Positions 9,068-17,720 of a stretch of DNA of 64,000 nt are shown in pieces. The translations under genes and the position numbers were made by a program. Positions within the stretch are counted from its first letter, which is position 1. Every line of letters begins with the position of its first letter. This DNA comes from Cupriavidus plantarum (GTDB taxonomy: Bacteria > Pseudomonadota > Gammaproteobacteria > Burkholderiales > Burkholderiaceae): NCBI RefSeq assembly GCF_905397285.1, contig NZ_CAJPUX010000006.1, forward strand, positions 186,001 through 250,000, given 5' to 3'. The notes beneath the pieces are model-generated. The model ran no database searches. It saw only the letters and a program-made list of their open reading frames with translations, and was not told where the DNA came from.

Positions 9068-10537
9068 ATGCCGAAGCGTCAGTCATCCGCTGAAACGCCA
9101 GCCGTCGCACCCGTCAGGGAGAAACGCCGCGCACGGGAGGTCGGTGCCGAAACGCCGATCGAAAACGTGCCGCGCCGGACGCGCGCGCGGCGTCCCGCGA
9201 AGCCGCGAGAGGTGGACTTCGTCGTGATCGGCGGCGGCTCCGGCGGCGTGGCGGCGGCGCGGCGCGCGGCATCGCTTGGCGCGCGCACGATTCTGGTGGA
9301 GCGCGATGCGATCGGCGGCACCTGCGTGCATCGCGGCTGCGTGCCAAAGAAAATGCTGTCGTACGGTGCGGGATGGGCGTCGATGCTGGCGACGGGCCTC
9401 GCGAACACCGGTGGCAAGGAAGACTGGCGCGACGCGATCGTGCGCGTCAACGCAGAGGTCGCGCGGCTGACCACGACGTTTTCGCAGCGGCTGCATGAGT
9501 CCGGTGTCGAGATCCTGCATGGCGATGCCGAGCTGTCGGCGCCCGGCGAAATCCGCATCGGCAACGAGACGATTCGCGCGCGCAAGATTCTGCTGTCCAC
9601 AGGCGCGCATCCTCGCCCGCTGGCGGTGCCCGGCGGCGAGCTCGTGAGCACGTCCGACGACGTGTTCACGTGGCAGTCGCTTCCGGGATCGCTCGTGGTG
9701 ATCGGCGGCGGCTATATCGCGGTGGAACAGGCATCGATTCTGTCGCGCTACGGCGTGAAGGTGGATCTGCTCGTGCGCGAAGACCGCCTGCTGCAGCGCT
9801 TCGACGCGGACATTTCGCGCGCGCTTGCGGACGCGCTTACGAGCAAGGGCGTGCGCGTGCACCTGAACACCGACGTCACGCTGGTGTCTCAGGCCAACGG
9901 CGCGTACGAGGTCTGCTACACGCAGCAGGGGCGCAAGCAGAGCGTGCGTGCGCAAGCCGTGCTCGCGGCCATCGGGCGCGACCCCAATGTCGATGGACTC
10001 GGTCTGCAAGACGTTGGCGTGGCGCTCGGCGAGGAGCGCGGCATCCGCGTGGACAAGCAGTTCCGCACGTCGGTACGCGGCGTGTATGCGGTGGGCGACT
10101 GCACAGAGGGGATTCAGTTGACGCCGGTTGCGGTATCGCAGGGGCGGTGGCTGGCCGATCGGCTGTTCGGCAAGCGTGGCGACATGGCGGACTTCGATGT
10201 CGTGCCGACGGCGGTGTTCTGCGAACCGGCCATTGGCGCGGTGGGCCTGACCGAAGCGGAGGCCATCGAGGCGGCGGGCAAGCCCGAACGCATCCGCACG
10301 GAGATCCGGCGCTTCGTTTCGCTCGAGAACCGCTTCGCGGGCGTGGCGCGGCAGTCCGTGTTCAAGCTGGTGTTCAACGCGCGCAGCGGGCGCGTGCTCG
10401 GCGCGCATCTGATGGACAATGCGGCGCCCGAGATCATTCAGGTGTTTGCCCTCGCCATGCGGCTCGGGGTCAAGGCATCGCACCTGAAGACGACGTTGCA
10501 GCTGCATCCGACCGTCGCGGAGGAGTTGTTCGGGTAA
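9068..10537 (+). CDS. gor: Glutathione-disulfide reductase
   Basis: 489 aa class-I pyridine-nucleotide disulfide oxidoreductase. FAD-binding VVIGGGSGG follows residue 50. The redox pair is Cys86 and Cys91 in GGTCVHRGCVPKK. A second Rossmann motif (VVIGGGYIAVE) binds NADPH, and the C-terminal HPTVAEE carries the His-Glu pair. It reduces GSSG to GSH in the cytosol. AGGGAG lies just before the ATG at 9068. Compared with ordinary enzymes of about 450 aa it has roughly 50 extra N-terminal residues rich in Arg, Ala and Pro. Trypanothione- or mycothione-type reductases are less likely. Confidence 0.9.
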   Translation: MPKRQSSAETPAVAPVREKRRAREVGAETPIENVPRRTRARRPAKPREVDFVVIGGGSGGVAAARRAASLGARTILVERDAIGGTCVHRGCVPKKMLSYGAGWASMLATGLANTGGKEDWRDAIVRVNAEVARLTTTFSQRLHESGVEILHGDAELSAPGEIRIGNETIRARKILLSTGAHPRPLAVPGGELVSTSDDVFTWQSLPGSLVVIGGGYIAVEQASILSRYGVKVDLLVREDRLLQRFDADISRALADALTSKGVRVHLNTDVTLVSQANGAYEVCYTQQGRKQSVRAQAVLAAIGRDPNVDGLGLQDVGVALGEERGIRVDKQFRTSVRGVYAVGDCTEGIQLTPVAVSQGRWLADRLFGKRGDMADFDVVPTAVFCEPAIGAVGLTEAEAIEAAGKPERIRTEIRRFVSLENRFAGVARQSVFKLVFNARSGRVLGAHLMDNAAPEIIQVFALAMRLGVKASHLKTTLQLHPTVAEELFG

Positions 10538-10654
10538 AGCCTATCGGGCGTGACCCTATGGCTGTGACCCTATGGCATTGTCGGCAATATGGACACCTTC
10601 TTCTGTTGCCGATCTGCCGGATAATGCCACCTCCCCCACGCCCTTCTCGACCTC

Positions 10655-11566
10655 ATGCCAGCCAGTGCCAGCGCCGGTGCCAGACGCCTCGACGGGATTA
10701 CGCTGCTCCTGCTCACCTTTCCGCCGCTCGCCTGGGCCGGTAACGCCATCGTCGGACGCATCGCATCAGGGGTCGTGCCACCGATCACGCTGAACATGGT
10801 GCGGTGGGCCATCGCCGGACTATTGCTCGCGCCTTATGCATGGCGCGGCGTGGTGGAGCATCGCGCCGCATTGCGCCGGCATGCGGGCGTGCTCTGCGCG
10901 ATGGGTGTGCTGTCGATCGCGAGCTACAACTCGTTCCAGTATCTGGCGCTGACGACATCGACACCCATCAACGTGACGCTGATCGGTGCTTCGACCCCGC
11001 TATTCCTGCTGATCATCGGCGCGACGTTCTTCCGCGAGCGCGTCAAGTCGTGGCACGTCGCGGGCGCGCTGCTGTGCCTCGTGGGCGTGTCCTTCGTGCT
11101 GCTGCGCGGCGACATCGTCCACCTCGCCCAGCTGAACTTCGTGCCCGGCGATCTCTTCATGCTGACCGCCACCATCGCATGGAGCGGCTACACGTGGCTC
11201 CTCCGCAAGCACCGCCCGGAGATTCCGCTGCCGACGCTGCTTTTCGCGCAGATCGTCATCGGCGTCATCGTGAATATCCCGTTCGCGTGGTGGGAGCTGT
11301 CGATGCTGGACCACGAACTCGCGTGGAACGCCAAGGTGGCGGGCATCCTGCTCTACGTGGCCACGGTCCCATCCCTGCTGGCCTACTTCGCCTGGGACCG
11401 CGCCATCGCGCGCGCGGGCGCGCAGCTACCGGTGTTTTTCATCACCCTGACGCCCATCTTCGCGGCCCTGCTCTCTTCGCTGCTGCTCGGGGAACCGCCA
11501 CGCTGGTATCACTTTGTCGGCATGGCGACCATCGGCGTGGGCATCTGGTTCGCACAGCGTCGGTAG
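10655..11566 (+). CDS. EamA/DMT-family transporter
   Basis: 303 aa with ten membrane helices arranged as two EamA repeats (about residues 15-145 and 160-300). It is a drug/metabolite-type exporter of the inner membrane. Typical elements are the early WAGN motif and the conserved Arg-Trp segment NMVRWAIAGLLL. The gene ends 39 bases before the stop of the convergent oxidoreductase gene. Substrate not predictable. Confidence 0.85.
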   Translation: MPASASAGARRLDGITLLLLTFPPLAWAGNAIVGRIASGVVPPITLNMVRWAIAGLLLAPYAWRGVVEHRAALRRHAGVLCAMGVLSIASYNSFQYLALTTSTPINVTLIGASTPLFLLIIGATFFRERVKSWHVAGALLCLVGVSFVLLRGDIVHLAQLNFVPGDLFMLTATIAWSGYTWLLRKHRPEIPLPTLLFAQIVIGVIVNIPFAWWELSMLDHELAWNAKVAGILLYVATVPSLLAYFAWDRAIARAGAQLPVFFITLTPIFAALLSSLLLGEPPRWYHFVGMATIGVGIWFAQRR

Positions 11567-11605
11567 CTATCCAACCACGCCGCCGAACCACGCCGAACTA
11601 CACCG

Positions 11606-12739
11606 TTACGCGGCCGCTTTGTACGGCGCGTAATCGATATACCCCTCCGCGCCGCCGCCATAGAACGTGCTGCGATCCGCAGGGGTGAGCGCCCAGCCGT
11701 TTTCGAGGCGCGCCACGAGGTCGGGGTTGCTGATGAAGCTGGCGCCGAACGCCGCGAGGTCGATCAGGCCGTCCTCGATCAGTTGTTCCGCGCGCTCGCG
11801 CGTCATGCCGCCAGCGAGGATCAGCGCGGTGTCAGGCAGATAGCTTTTGAGCTTGCCGAGCAGCGCCTGAAAGCCCGATGCGGCGCCGCTGTCGATTTTC
11901 GTCTCGCCGACAATGAAACCCGACTGATCCATCAGATGCACGTAGGCGAGCTTGCGCTTGCCGATCTCTTGCGCGAGCGCGGTGTAGGTGGCGTCGATCT
12001 CGGGATGCAGCGGCATGTCGAACAACTGGCCGTAGGGCGAGATGCGGATGCCCACGCGGGATGCGCCGATGCGCGCGACCACGGCGTCGATCACGGCAAG
12101 CGTGAATCGCAGGCGGTTCTCCATGGTACGCGCGGAGAATTCGTCGTCGCGATCGTTGACGAGCGGGTTCAGGAACTGCTCGTGCAGATAGCCATTCGCG
12201 CCGTGGATCTCGACGCCATCGAACCCCGCTGCAATGGCGTTGTCCGCAGCCTGCGCGAACTCTGCGACGATGCGATGGATCTCTTCGGTGGCGAGTTGCC
12301 GTGGCGCGGGCGGGGCGACGAGGTTGGGTTCGCCCTCCGTGTCATAGCCGAAGGCCTGCGCCCCGACGGGCTGCTTCGAGCTCGGGCTCACGGGCAGCTT
12401 GCCACCTTCCTGAATAGACGGATGCGAGACGCGGCCCACGTGCCAGATCTGGGCGAACATGTGGCCGCCAACCGCGTGCACGGAGTTGGTCGTCAGGCGC
12501 CAGCCGGCGATCTGCGCGTCGGTGAAGATGCCGGGGTTGAACAGATAGCCCTGCCCTTCGCGGGAGATGGGCGTGCCTTCAGACACGATCAGGCCGGCGG
12601 TGGCGCGCTGCGCGTAATAGAGCGCGATGCGTTCGTCGGCCACATCGTCCGGTGCGCGCGAGCGGGTCAGGGGTGCCATCACGACGCGGTTGCTGAGCGT
12701 CAGGCCGGCGAGGTCGAAGGGTTTGAAGAGGCGAGACAT
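11606..12739 (-). CDS. Old yellow enzyme family alkene reductase
   Basis: 377 aa FMN-dependent TIM-barrel ene-reductase of the NemA/XenB/OYE group. Hallmarks are NRVVMAPLTRSRA at the N-terminus, QIWHVGRVSHP, the substrate-binding pair in EIHGANGYLHEQFLNP, and the C-terminal phosphate-binding GASFISNPDL. It reduces activated C=C bonds (and often nitro compounds) with NADPH. The ATG at 12739 has AAGGA just upstream; an ATG six codons earlier lacks one. It is divergent from a LysR gene, the classic layout for a regulated oxidoreductase responding to electrophiles. Confidence 0.9.
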   Translation of the reverse strand: MSRLFKPFDLAGLTLSNRVVMAPLTRSRAPDDVADERIALYYAQRATAGLIVSEGTPISREGQGYLFNPGIFTDAQIAGWRLTTNSVHAVGGHMFAQIWHVGRVSHPSIQEGGKLPVSPSSKQPVGAQAFGYDTEGEPNLVAPPAPRQLATEEIHRIVAEFAQAADNAIAAGFDGVEIHGANGYLHEQFLNPLVNDRDDEFSARTMENRLRFTLAVIDAVVARIGASRVGIRISPYGQLFDMPLHPEIDATYTALAQEIGKRKLAYVHLMDQSGFIVGETKIDSGAASGFQALLGKLKSYLPDTALILAGGMTRERAEQLIEDGLIDLAAFGASFISNPDLVARLENGWALTPADRSTFYGGGAEGYIDYAPYKAAA

Positions 12740-12789
12740 GAGGATCCTTTGCTGCAATCGTTGACAGTCTTGGCGACTGATTGAGGACC

Positions 12790-12818
12790 ATCATAGGCAG
12801 ATGCCAAAATCGCTACAA
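12790..12818 (-). promoter_or_regulatory. Predicted sigma-70 promoter for the alkene reductase gene
   Basis: On the minus strand TTGTAG (12818-12813) and TATGAT (12795-12790) are separated by exactly 17 bases. The -10 differs from consensus at one position, and the -35 is weak, as expected for an activator-dependent promoter facing a LysR gene. Confidence 0.4.
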
Positions 12819-12901
12819 TCCAGCGGCCGGGCAAATCAATTTTGTCCAAATCGCAATCAAGCGTGCCTGGCGGCACTTTACGGCCCTCCATAAGGCCCTC
12901 C

Positions 12902-13861
12902 ATGAACCTGCAGGCGATCCGGTACTTCCTCATGGTCTCGACGACGGGCAGCTTTCAGGCGACCGCGCGTCACTTCCAGGTGCCCGCCTCGTCGGTCTCG
13001 CGCTTCGTGGCCGCGCTCGAGAAGGAGCTGGGCCAGCAACTGCTCTACCGGAATACGCGCGCGGTGCGCCTCACCGAAGCGGGCGAGCAGTTCTTTCTGC
13101 AGGTGCGGGATGCGGTGGAACTCCTCGATCAAGCCGCCGAAGGACTCGTCCATCGCGATGCGGACATCAACGGCCTCGTCCGCATCAACGCGCCCGAGAC
13201 GCTCGGGCGTTTGCATATCGCGGGCATCGTCAATGCCTTGCAGGCGCGATATCCCGAGCTCATCGTCGAGCTTACGCTGACGGACGCGTATATCGACCCG
13301 GTACAGGAAGGCGCGGACATCACGATCCGCGTGAGCCCGTTGCTCGATTCCGGATTGATCGGCAAGGTCATCGGCGCGCAACGCCACGTCGTCGCCGCGA
13401 GCCCTGCATACATCGCCGCGCACGGCAGACCTGCGACACCGGGAGACCTGCTCACGCACCGCTGCCTCGTCTACAAGGGCCAGCTCGGCGCGCAGAAGTG
13501 GTACTACCGTATGCAGGACGCCGATCCGTTCCAGACGCTGAACGTGAGCGGACCGCTCCGCAGCAACAACGCCGAAGCCCTCCTCGCCGCGGCGGTCGCC
13601 GGACGCGGCATCGTCGTGTTTCCGACATGGGTGTATCGCGCCGACATGTTCAAGGCCGGCGAACTCGTCGCGCTGCTCGACCAGTGGGAGTTCGCGGCGT
13701 CTCCGGACCCCACCTACATCCAGATGCTCTCCCCGGAAAACCGCCTCCGCTCACGAAAGGTCCGCGAGGTATCGGCATTCATCGTCGAGGCCATTGGGGC
13801 GCCGCCTTACTGGGATGGTATCGGGGATGGTATCGGGGATGGTATCGGGGGCGGTCAGTAA
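12902..13861 (+). CDS. LysR-family regulator divergent from alkene reductase
   Basis: 319 aa. The winged helix-turn-helix is at residues 1-60 (MNLQAIRYFLMV...SSVSRFVAALEKELG), followed by the effector-binding domain. The ATG at 12902 starts the canonical LysR N-terminus; an upstream ATG at 12842 would add 20 unrelated residues. The protein probably controls the divergent reductase gene. The C-terminus ends in three Asp-Gly-Ile-Gly units encoded by perfect 12-bp repeats (13814-13849), an unusual tail for this family. Effector unknown. Confidence 0.88.
   Translation: MNLQAIRYFLMVSTTGSFQATARHFQVPASSVSRFVAALEKELGQQLLYRNTRAVRLTEAGEQFFLQVRDAVELLDQAAEGLVHRDADINGLVRINAPETLGRLHIAGIVNALQARYPELIVELTLTDAYIDPVQEGADITIRVSPLLDSGLIGKVIGAQRHVVAASPAYIAAHGRPATPGDLLTHRCLVYKGQLGAQKWYYRMQDADPFQTLNVSGPLRSNNAEALLAAAVAGRGIVVFPTWVYRADMFKAGELVALLDQWEFAASPDPTYIQMLSPENRLRSRKVREVSAFIVEAIGAPPYWDGIGDGIGDGIGGGQ
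13814..13849 (+). repeat. Three perfect 12-bp repeats at the LysR 3' end
   Basis: GATGGTATCGGG occurs three times without a gap and encodes DGIG units just before the stop codon. Slippage would lengthen or shorten the tail in frame. Confidence 0.95.
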
Positions 13862-13894
13862 TCGAGGCATACAGACCAGCTTGCGTATCCTCAT

Positions 13895-13916
13895 TTTACA
13901 AACTACGATTTGTAAA
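13895..13916. promoter_or_regulatory. Palindromic operator upstream of hipB
   Basis: Perfect 8-bp inverted arms (TTTACAAA and TTTGTAAA) with a 6-bp spacer lie 24 bases before the hipB start. A second, weaker pair (ATACA 13923-13927 and TGTAT 13938-13942) overlaps the start codon. HipB-type antitoxins bind such palindromes to autorepress, so this is the probable operator. Confidence 0.7.
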
Positions 13917-13940
13917 TCCAAAATACAGCCTGTGGTTTGT

Positions 13941-14216
13941 ATGCCAGAATTTACGGTTCGTACGGCCGAGCAGCTTCCTGCGTTGCTCCAGGCCTTTCGC
14001 AAAGAGGCAGGGCTGACGCAGGCCGCCACCGCCATGCGACTGGGCGTCACGCAACAGACGCTCTCTTCGCTGGAGCGCAATGCCGAAAAGGTCAGCGCCG
14101 ACAGGCTGCTGCAATTGCTCGGCATCCTCGGGGTCGAGCTTGTGCTGCGTCCGCGCGCCGACGAATCGGCGCAAAACGGGCCGACGCCAGACGAGTCGTC
14201 CGGTCCGACGTGGTGA
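13941..14216 (+). CDS. hipB: HipB-like antitoxin, XRE family
   Basis: 91 aa DNA-binding protein. Residues about 14-68 form a Cro/C1-type helix-turn-helix (LLQAFRKEAGLTQAATAMRL with LSSLERN), and the C-terminal tail is disordered and acidic. It should neutralise and corepress with HipA. The ATG at 13941 directly follows the palindromic operator; longer in-frame starts run back into the LysR gene and are unlikely. The stop is four bases before hipA. Confidence 0.85.
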   Translation: MPEFTVRTAEQLPALLQAFRKEAGLTQAATAMRLGVTQQTLSSLERNAEKVSADRLLQLLGILGVELVLRPRADESAQNGPTPDESSGPTW

Positions 14217-14220
14217 GCCC

Positions 14221-15576
14221 ATGGGACGACGTTCGCACACGCGGGCCCTCGGCCTCTGGATGAATGGCGCTTTCGTCGGCACGTGGAGCCTTCAGCCTCA
14301 TGCCGGCGAGATGCTGCAATATGCGGACGAATGGATCGCGAGCGAGCAGGGACGTCCCCTGTCGCTGTCCCTGCCGTTTAGGCCCGGCAACGCCCCGCAT
14401 CGTGGCGAAGCTGTGCGGGCGTACTTCGAAAACCTGTTGCCCGACAGCAAGGACATCCGCAATCGCGTCGCGCGTCGCTTCCATGCTGCATCGACCGATG
14501 CGTTCTCGCTGCTGACCGAAGTCGGTCGCGACTGTGTCGGCGCATTGCAGATACTGCCTGCAGGCGAGATCCCCGTGAACGTGCAATCCATCGAGGCCAG
14601 CCTTTTGAGCGAGGCGGACGTGGCCCAGCTTCTGCGCAGTACGGTCGCCCCGCCCGCGCCGGTTGGGGCCAACCTGAGCGACGACGGCGAGTTGCGGCTC
14701 TCGATTGCCGGCGCACAGGAGAAGACGGCCCTGCTCTGGCGCGATGGCAACTGGTGGCTGCCGCATGGCGCCACGCCGACCACGCACATCCTGAAGCTGC
14801 CAATGGGGTTGGTCGGCAACATGCGGCTCGACCTGAGCGAGTCCATCGAGAACGAGTGGCTATGCGCGGAGATCCTGGCGGCATACGGACTGCCTGTCGC
14901 CCGTACCGCGCCGCTACGCTTCGAGGACATCCGCGCGCTCGCCGTCGAGCGATTCGATCGCGCGTGGTGGCACGCCGAAGATGGCAGACGCTGGCTCATT
15001 CGTCGGCCGCAGGAAGACATGTGCCAGGCCACGGCCACCCCGCCGCATCTCAAATACGAATCCGACGGCGGCCCCGGCGTGTCCCGCATCATGGACCTGC
15101 TCGCCACTTCGCGCGCCCCCGAACGCGATCGCCGCACGTTCTTCCAGGCACAGGTGCTCTTCTGGATGCTCTGCGCGCCCGATGGCCATGCGAAGAACTT
15201 CAGCATCTTCCTTCGCCCCGGCGGCGCATACGAACTCACGCCGCTGTACGATGTGCTATCGGCCTACCCCTTCCTCGGCGAAGGCCCGGGTAAGCTTTCG
15301 CCCTTCAGAGCAAAACTGGCCATGGCCGTCGGCACGAAGAACGCGCACTGGCGGATGCGGGACATCCAACGGCGACATTGGCTGACGATCGGCCAACGCT
15401 ACGGCATCGTGACCTCCGACGGTCGAGGCGCATCGTTCGTACTCGATGAACTCGTGGCGCGCACACCGGAGGTGGTGCGGGCCGTGCGTGGGAAATTGCC
15501 GAGGGGATTTCCTGCGACGTTGGCCAACAGCATCCTCGAGGGATTAACAGCGGCCGCCGACAAGCTCGCCGGCTGA
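14221..15576 (+). CDS. hipA: HipA-like serine/threonine kinase toxin
   Basis: 451 aa. The N-terminal HipA-1 domain is followed by the kinase-like C domain. The autophosphorylation loop SIAGAQEK contains Ser161, matching Ser150 of the E. coli protein. The catalytic loop PDGHAKN has Asp321 and Asn326, and the metal-binding Asp344 lies in YDVLS, so the kinase appears intact. E. coli HipA phosphorylates glutamyl-tRNA synthetase and drives persistence; the target here is inferred, not shown. It is cotranscribed with hipB. Base composition is close to the chromosome, so it may predate the neighbouring island. Confidence 0.9.
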   Translation: MGRRSHTRALGLWMNGAFVGTWSLQPHAGEMLQYADEWIASEQGRPLSLSLPFRPGNAPHRGEAVRAYFENLLPDSKDIRNRVARRFHAASTDAFSLLTEVGRDCVGALQILPAGEIPVNVQSIEASLLSEADVAQLLRSTVAPPAPVGANLSDDGELRLSIAGAQEKTALLWRDGNWWLPHGATPTTHILKLPMGLVGNMRLDLSESIENEWLCAEILAAYGLPVARTAPLRFEDIRALAVERFDRAWWHAEDGRRWLIRRPQEDMCQATATPPHLKYESDGGPGVSRIMDLLATSRAPERDRRTFFQAQVLFWMLCAPDGHAKNFSIFLRPGGAYELTPLYDVLSAYPFLGEGPGKLSPFRAKLAMAVGTKNAHWRMRDIQRRHWLTIGQRYGIVTSDGRGASFVLDELVARTPEVVRAVRGKLPRGFPATLANSILEGLTAAADKLAG

Positions 15577-15733
15577 CGTGGACCGCGTTGCGAGGGAGAG
15601 CACCAGCACGTTGCCATGACACGCCACCAACGGCGTAGAAGGCGGATTTAGGATATCTGCGGTTTATCCGTGCACTTCGCAGACCTACTATCACGCGCTC
15701 CACTACACCGCGACAAGCGATGTCCGCCGATCA

Positions 15734-16490
15734 ATGAAGGCTCTACCTCTGACGAAGGCCAACGAAATTCTTGCAGCCACCAACCAGCTGTCTCAGGCTG
15801 GCGGCGCATTCGTTGACACCGACACACTCCAATGGCGCAAGCTCAAGCGTGAAGCCGAAAAAATCGTACAGGTCGATCCGAGCGTAGGATGGTCCGTCTA
15901 CGCTGCAGTGATGACGCTCGCAGGGGATATCGAAGAAACAAATCGCGCTCTTCGTGCCGCGCTGCCATTTGCCATCGCAGATCCCTCGATCATTGAGGAC
16001 TACATGGTGTCCAAGATCGCTCTGGGATTCTTCAGCGATGCGCTTGAGCTAGGCAAGGAACGAGGCAGCCCGGAGTATGGTCGCTTTACACAGCGTTGCT
16101 CGGAGCTAATCGTTGCGGGGGGCTTCCGGACAGTCGCCGCCCACCTCTTGAGAGCTGCCGAGATCGGTTTGGATGTGAGGGGGTCTCGATGTCGGTCATG
16201 TTCCTATCGCTGCGAGATTGATGGCCGAGGCCGGGCTCGACGACGAGGATGTAGCAAAGCATCTCGACCTCGCAGGCGAGGTCCTCCGCAACCGTCGGCT
16301 GAAGTGGTCCGGGCATCCTTGCCTGTGCGTGCATGGCGTGGACGGATTGTTCAAGGCAGTGACGTACGTGCTATCGGTGCGCCAGTCTCGAGATGAGGTC
16401 TTTGAGATGAACTGCGAACTGGCGGACGCCGAGGTGCGCGCGAACATCAAGCGGCATCCCTACTTCGATATTACGTTCATTGCAGCATGA
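15734..16490 (+). pseudogene. Frameshifted gene of unknown function upstream of HEPN gene
   Basis: Two frames join to one protein of about 250 aa. The first runs from the ATG at 15734 to about 16178 (TPR-like helices around DPSVGWSVYAAVMTLAGD). The second continues from about 16179 (LDVGHVPIAARLMAEAGLDDED) to the stop at 16490. The break sits in a run of five G at 16179-16183. The C-terminal part is rich in charged helices and ends FDITFIAA. The stop overlaps the next start by four bases (ATGA), so the pair was an operon. The shift may be a real mutation, a sequencing error or slippage. Function not recognised; the position suggests an antitoxin or partner of the HEPN protein. Confidence 0.55.
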
Positions 16491-16909
16491 CCTCGACGCC
16501 GTCTCAACTTCTTGCATGTGCGCAGCGAATCGCCACACTTGGCGACGAGGACGCAGTCCGCCGAGCTACGATCAGTCGGGCTTACTATGCTGCCTATCAT
16601 GCAGCCAGACGCTTTCACCAAAGCCTGGCCACACCCGGATGTGTCATGACGGCCAGCGGCCGCCACGAGCAGCTATTGAACCAGTTGGCTTATCCAGGCA
16701 TTTCGACGAAGAACGAGCGATATAAGGTCTCCGTGGCATTGTCGAAGTCGCTGCGACTGGCCTATGCAGCACGCGTAGACTCGGACTATTACCTTCAAGA
16801 ATCGATTCCAACTCATCGTGCCGTGGCGACGGTTGAGGCGGCACGGAGTGTCGTTGATCATGCGATCAAATGGACGGAAGAAGTCGCGGCGGCGAATGGG
16901 ATGCGATGA
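16487..16909 (+). CDS. HEPN-domain protein
   Basis: 140 aa, all-helical. The segment ATISRAYYAAYHAARRFHQ matches the first helices of HEPN proteins (the SRAYYAxxHA pattern), and the later ARVDSDYYLQ matches the family's second conserved helix. HEPN proteins are often RNases or partners of MNT nucleotidyltransferases in toxin-antitoxin modules. The canonical RX4-6H catalytic motif is not obvious, so catalysis is uncertain. No MNT gene is adjacent; the overlapping upstream partner is a different, frameshifted gene. Confidence 0.65.
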   Translation: MTSTPSQLLACAQRIATLGDEDAVRRATISRAYYAAYHAARRFHQSLATPGCVMTASGRHEQLLNQLAYPGISTKNERYKVSVALSKSLRLAYAARVDSDYYLQESIPTHRAVATVEAARSVVDHAIKWTEEVAAANGMR

Positions 16910-16956
16910 TGCATCGTCATCGCATTTATCTCGTTCACTGTTCGAGAGCAGATGAC

Positions 16957-17151
16957 ATGATCTTTTACGACACCCCGCGCCAACTGGATGACGTGAGCGC
17001 ATTTGGTGTGCCGAAATCTCCGACCGTCCCCACGACATTGGAGGAGAAGTATGAAGAGATGATGCGCCGCCGCGCATGTTTTCGACAAATGATTGCGGAG
17101 TACGACGCGAGTCGCGAAGAGCCTGAGGAGCAGTCTTGCGCGATGTGGTAG
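16957..17151 (+). CDS. Small charged-helix protein, paralogue A
   Basis: 64 aa, not a recognised family. It matches the 63-aa gene at 25133: both contain EKYxEMMRRRAxFxQ, IAEYDAxR, EPEE and a final Met-Trp. The N-terminal half is divergent and probably disordered; the C-terminal half should be one amphipathic helix. The ATG at 16957 is chosen because the preceding 20 bases (GAGAGCAGATGAC and flank) are nearly identical to those before the paralogue. A longer start at 16906 overlapping the HEPN stop is possible. It lies 350 bases from the distal att copy. Confidence 0.6.
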   Translation: MIFYDTPRQLDDVSAFGVPKSPTVPTTLEEKYEEMMRRRACFRQMIAEYDASREEPEEQSCAMW

Positions 17152-17201
17152 CGAGCAGGCGCCGCGGGACACTGCACGCGAGACACCGAGAACAAGAGCG
17201 G

Positions 17202-17450
17202 ATGTCGAATCGTCCGCTCAGCCAACAGATCCAAATGTCACTGGACTTCGGGATGTCTCAGGAGCCTTCGTTGCACCCGGACCGCGAGGAAGGCCTTGTG
17301 TCGACCATCGACAGGGAGAGCGCGGTCGTGCTGCAATTCCCAGTCTCGCGGAAGCGTGCGGCCGATCAGATGGAAGTGGCAGAGATGGAAGAGGCGATGC
17401 TGCTCCAGAGAATCCTGCGGCGCTCCGCCGGTATTGGCGCGTGGTTCTGA
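17202..17450 (+). CDS. Hypothetical 82-aa protein next to att copy
   Basis: 82 aa, not recognised. The ATG at 17202 has an AAGAGCGG ribosome-binding site. The N-terminal part includes SQQIQMSLDFG; the C-terminal part is a basic, Met/Glu-rich helix ending GIGAWF. It sits between paralogue A and the hairpin/att copy and has no counterpart beside the second att copy. It may be a real small gene of the older insertion. Confidence 0.4.
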   Translation: MSNRPLSQQIQMSLDFGMSQEPSLHPDREEGLVSTIDRESAVVLQFPVSRKRAADQMEVAEMEEAMLLQRILRRSAGIGAWF

Positions 17451-17466
17451 CGGCATTAAAAACGAA

Positions 17467-17494
17467 AACGGACGCCGATGCGTCTTTTTTTTTT
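17467..17494. terminator. Hairpin plus T10 beside distal att copy
   Basis: GACGC and GCGTC pair around CGAT and are followed by ten T. It is a decayed copy of the tRNA-Phe terminator at 25362-25390, carried with the att duplication. Confidence 0.75.
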
Positions 17495-17495
17495 G

Positions 17496-17542
17496 TGCTG
17501 GTGGCCTGGGACGGAATCGAACCGCCGACACAAGGATTTTCA
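17496..17542. repeat. Distal attachment-site copy (47-bp tRNA-Phe repeat)
   Basis: Identical over 47 bases to 25394-25440, which covers the 3' 44 bases of tRNA-Phe from the anticodon loop to the CCA end plus three more. It cannot encode a tRNA because the 5' half is absent. Site-specific integration into tRNA 3' halves leaves exactly this structure. Confidence 0.92.
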
Positions 17543-17720
17543 GAACGTGCCGCTGATTCGAATGGCCAAGCCCGATAGGGCCTTGCGGTTGATCAATAGA
17601 CGCAAGGCGGCCTAAGACTCGTCACAACCCGTCACACCAACGGCACATCCGAGGACATCTTCGGCACGGAGGCAGGTTCCATCACGCTAGAATGTGTTGC
17701 ACTAACAGCGGGAGGGACAA

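Noticed and set aside
17496..17542. Second tRNA-Phe gene
   Set aside because: Only the 3' half is present; the 5' acceptor strand, D-arm and half the anticodon arm are missing. It is an att copy.
17093..17578. Gene reading across the terminator and att copy
   Set aside because: Its last part is only a translation of tRNA sequence (DGIEPPTQGF) and the upstream part overlaps two better small genes.
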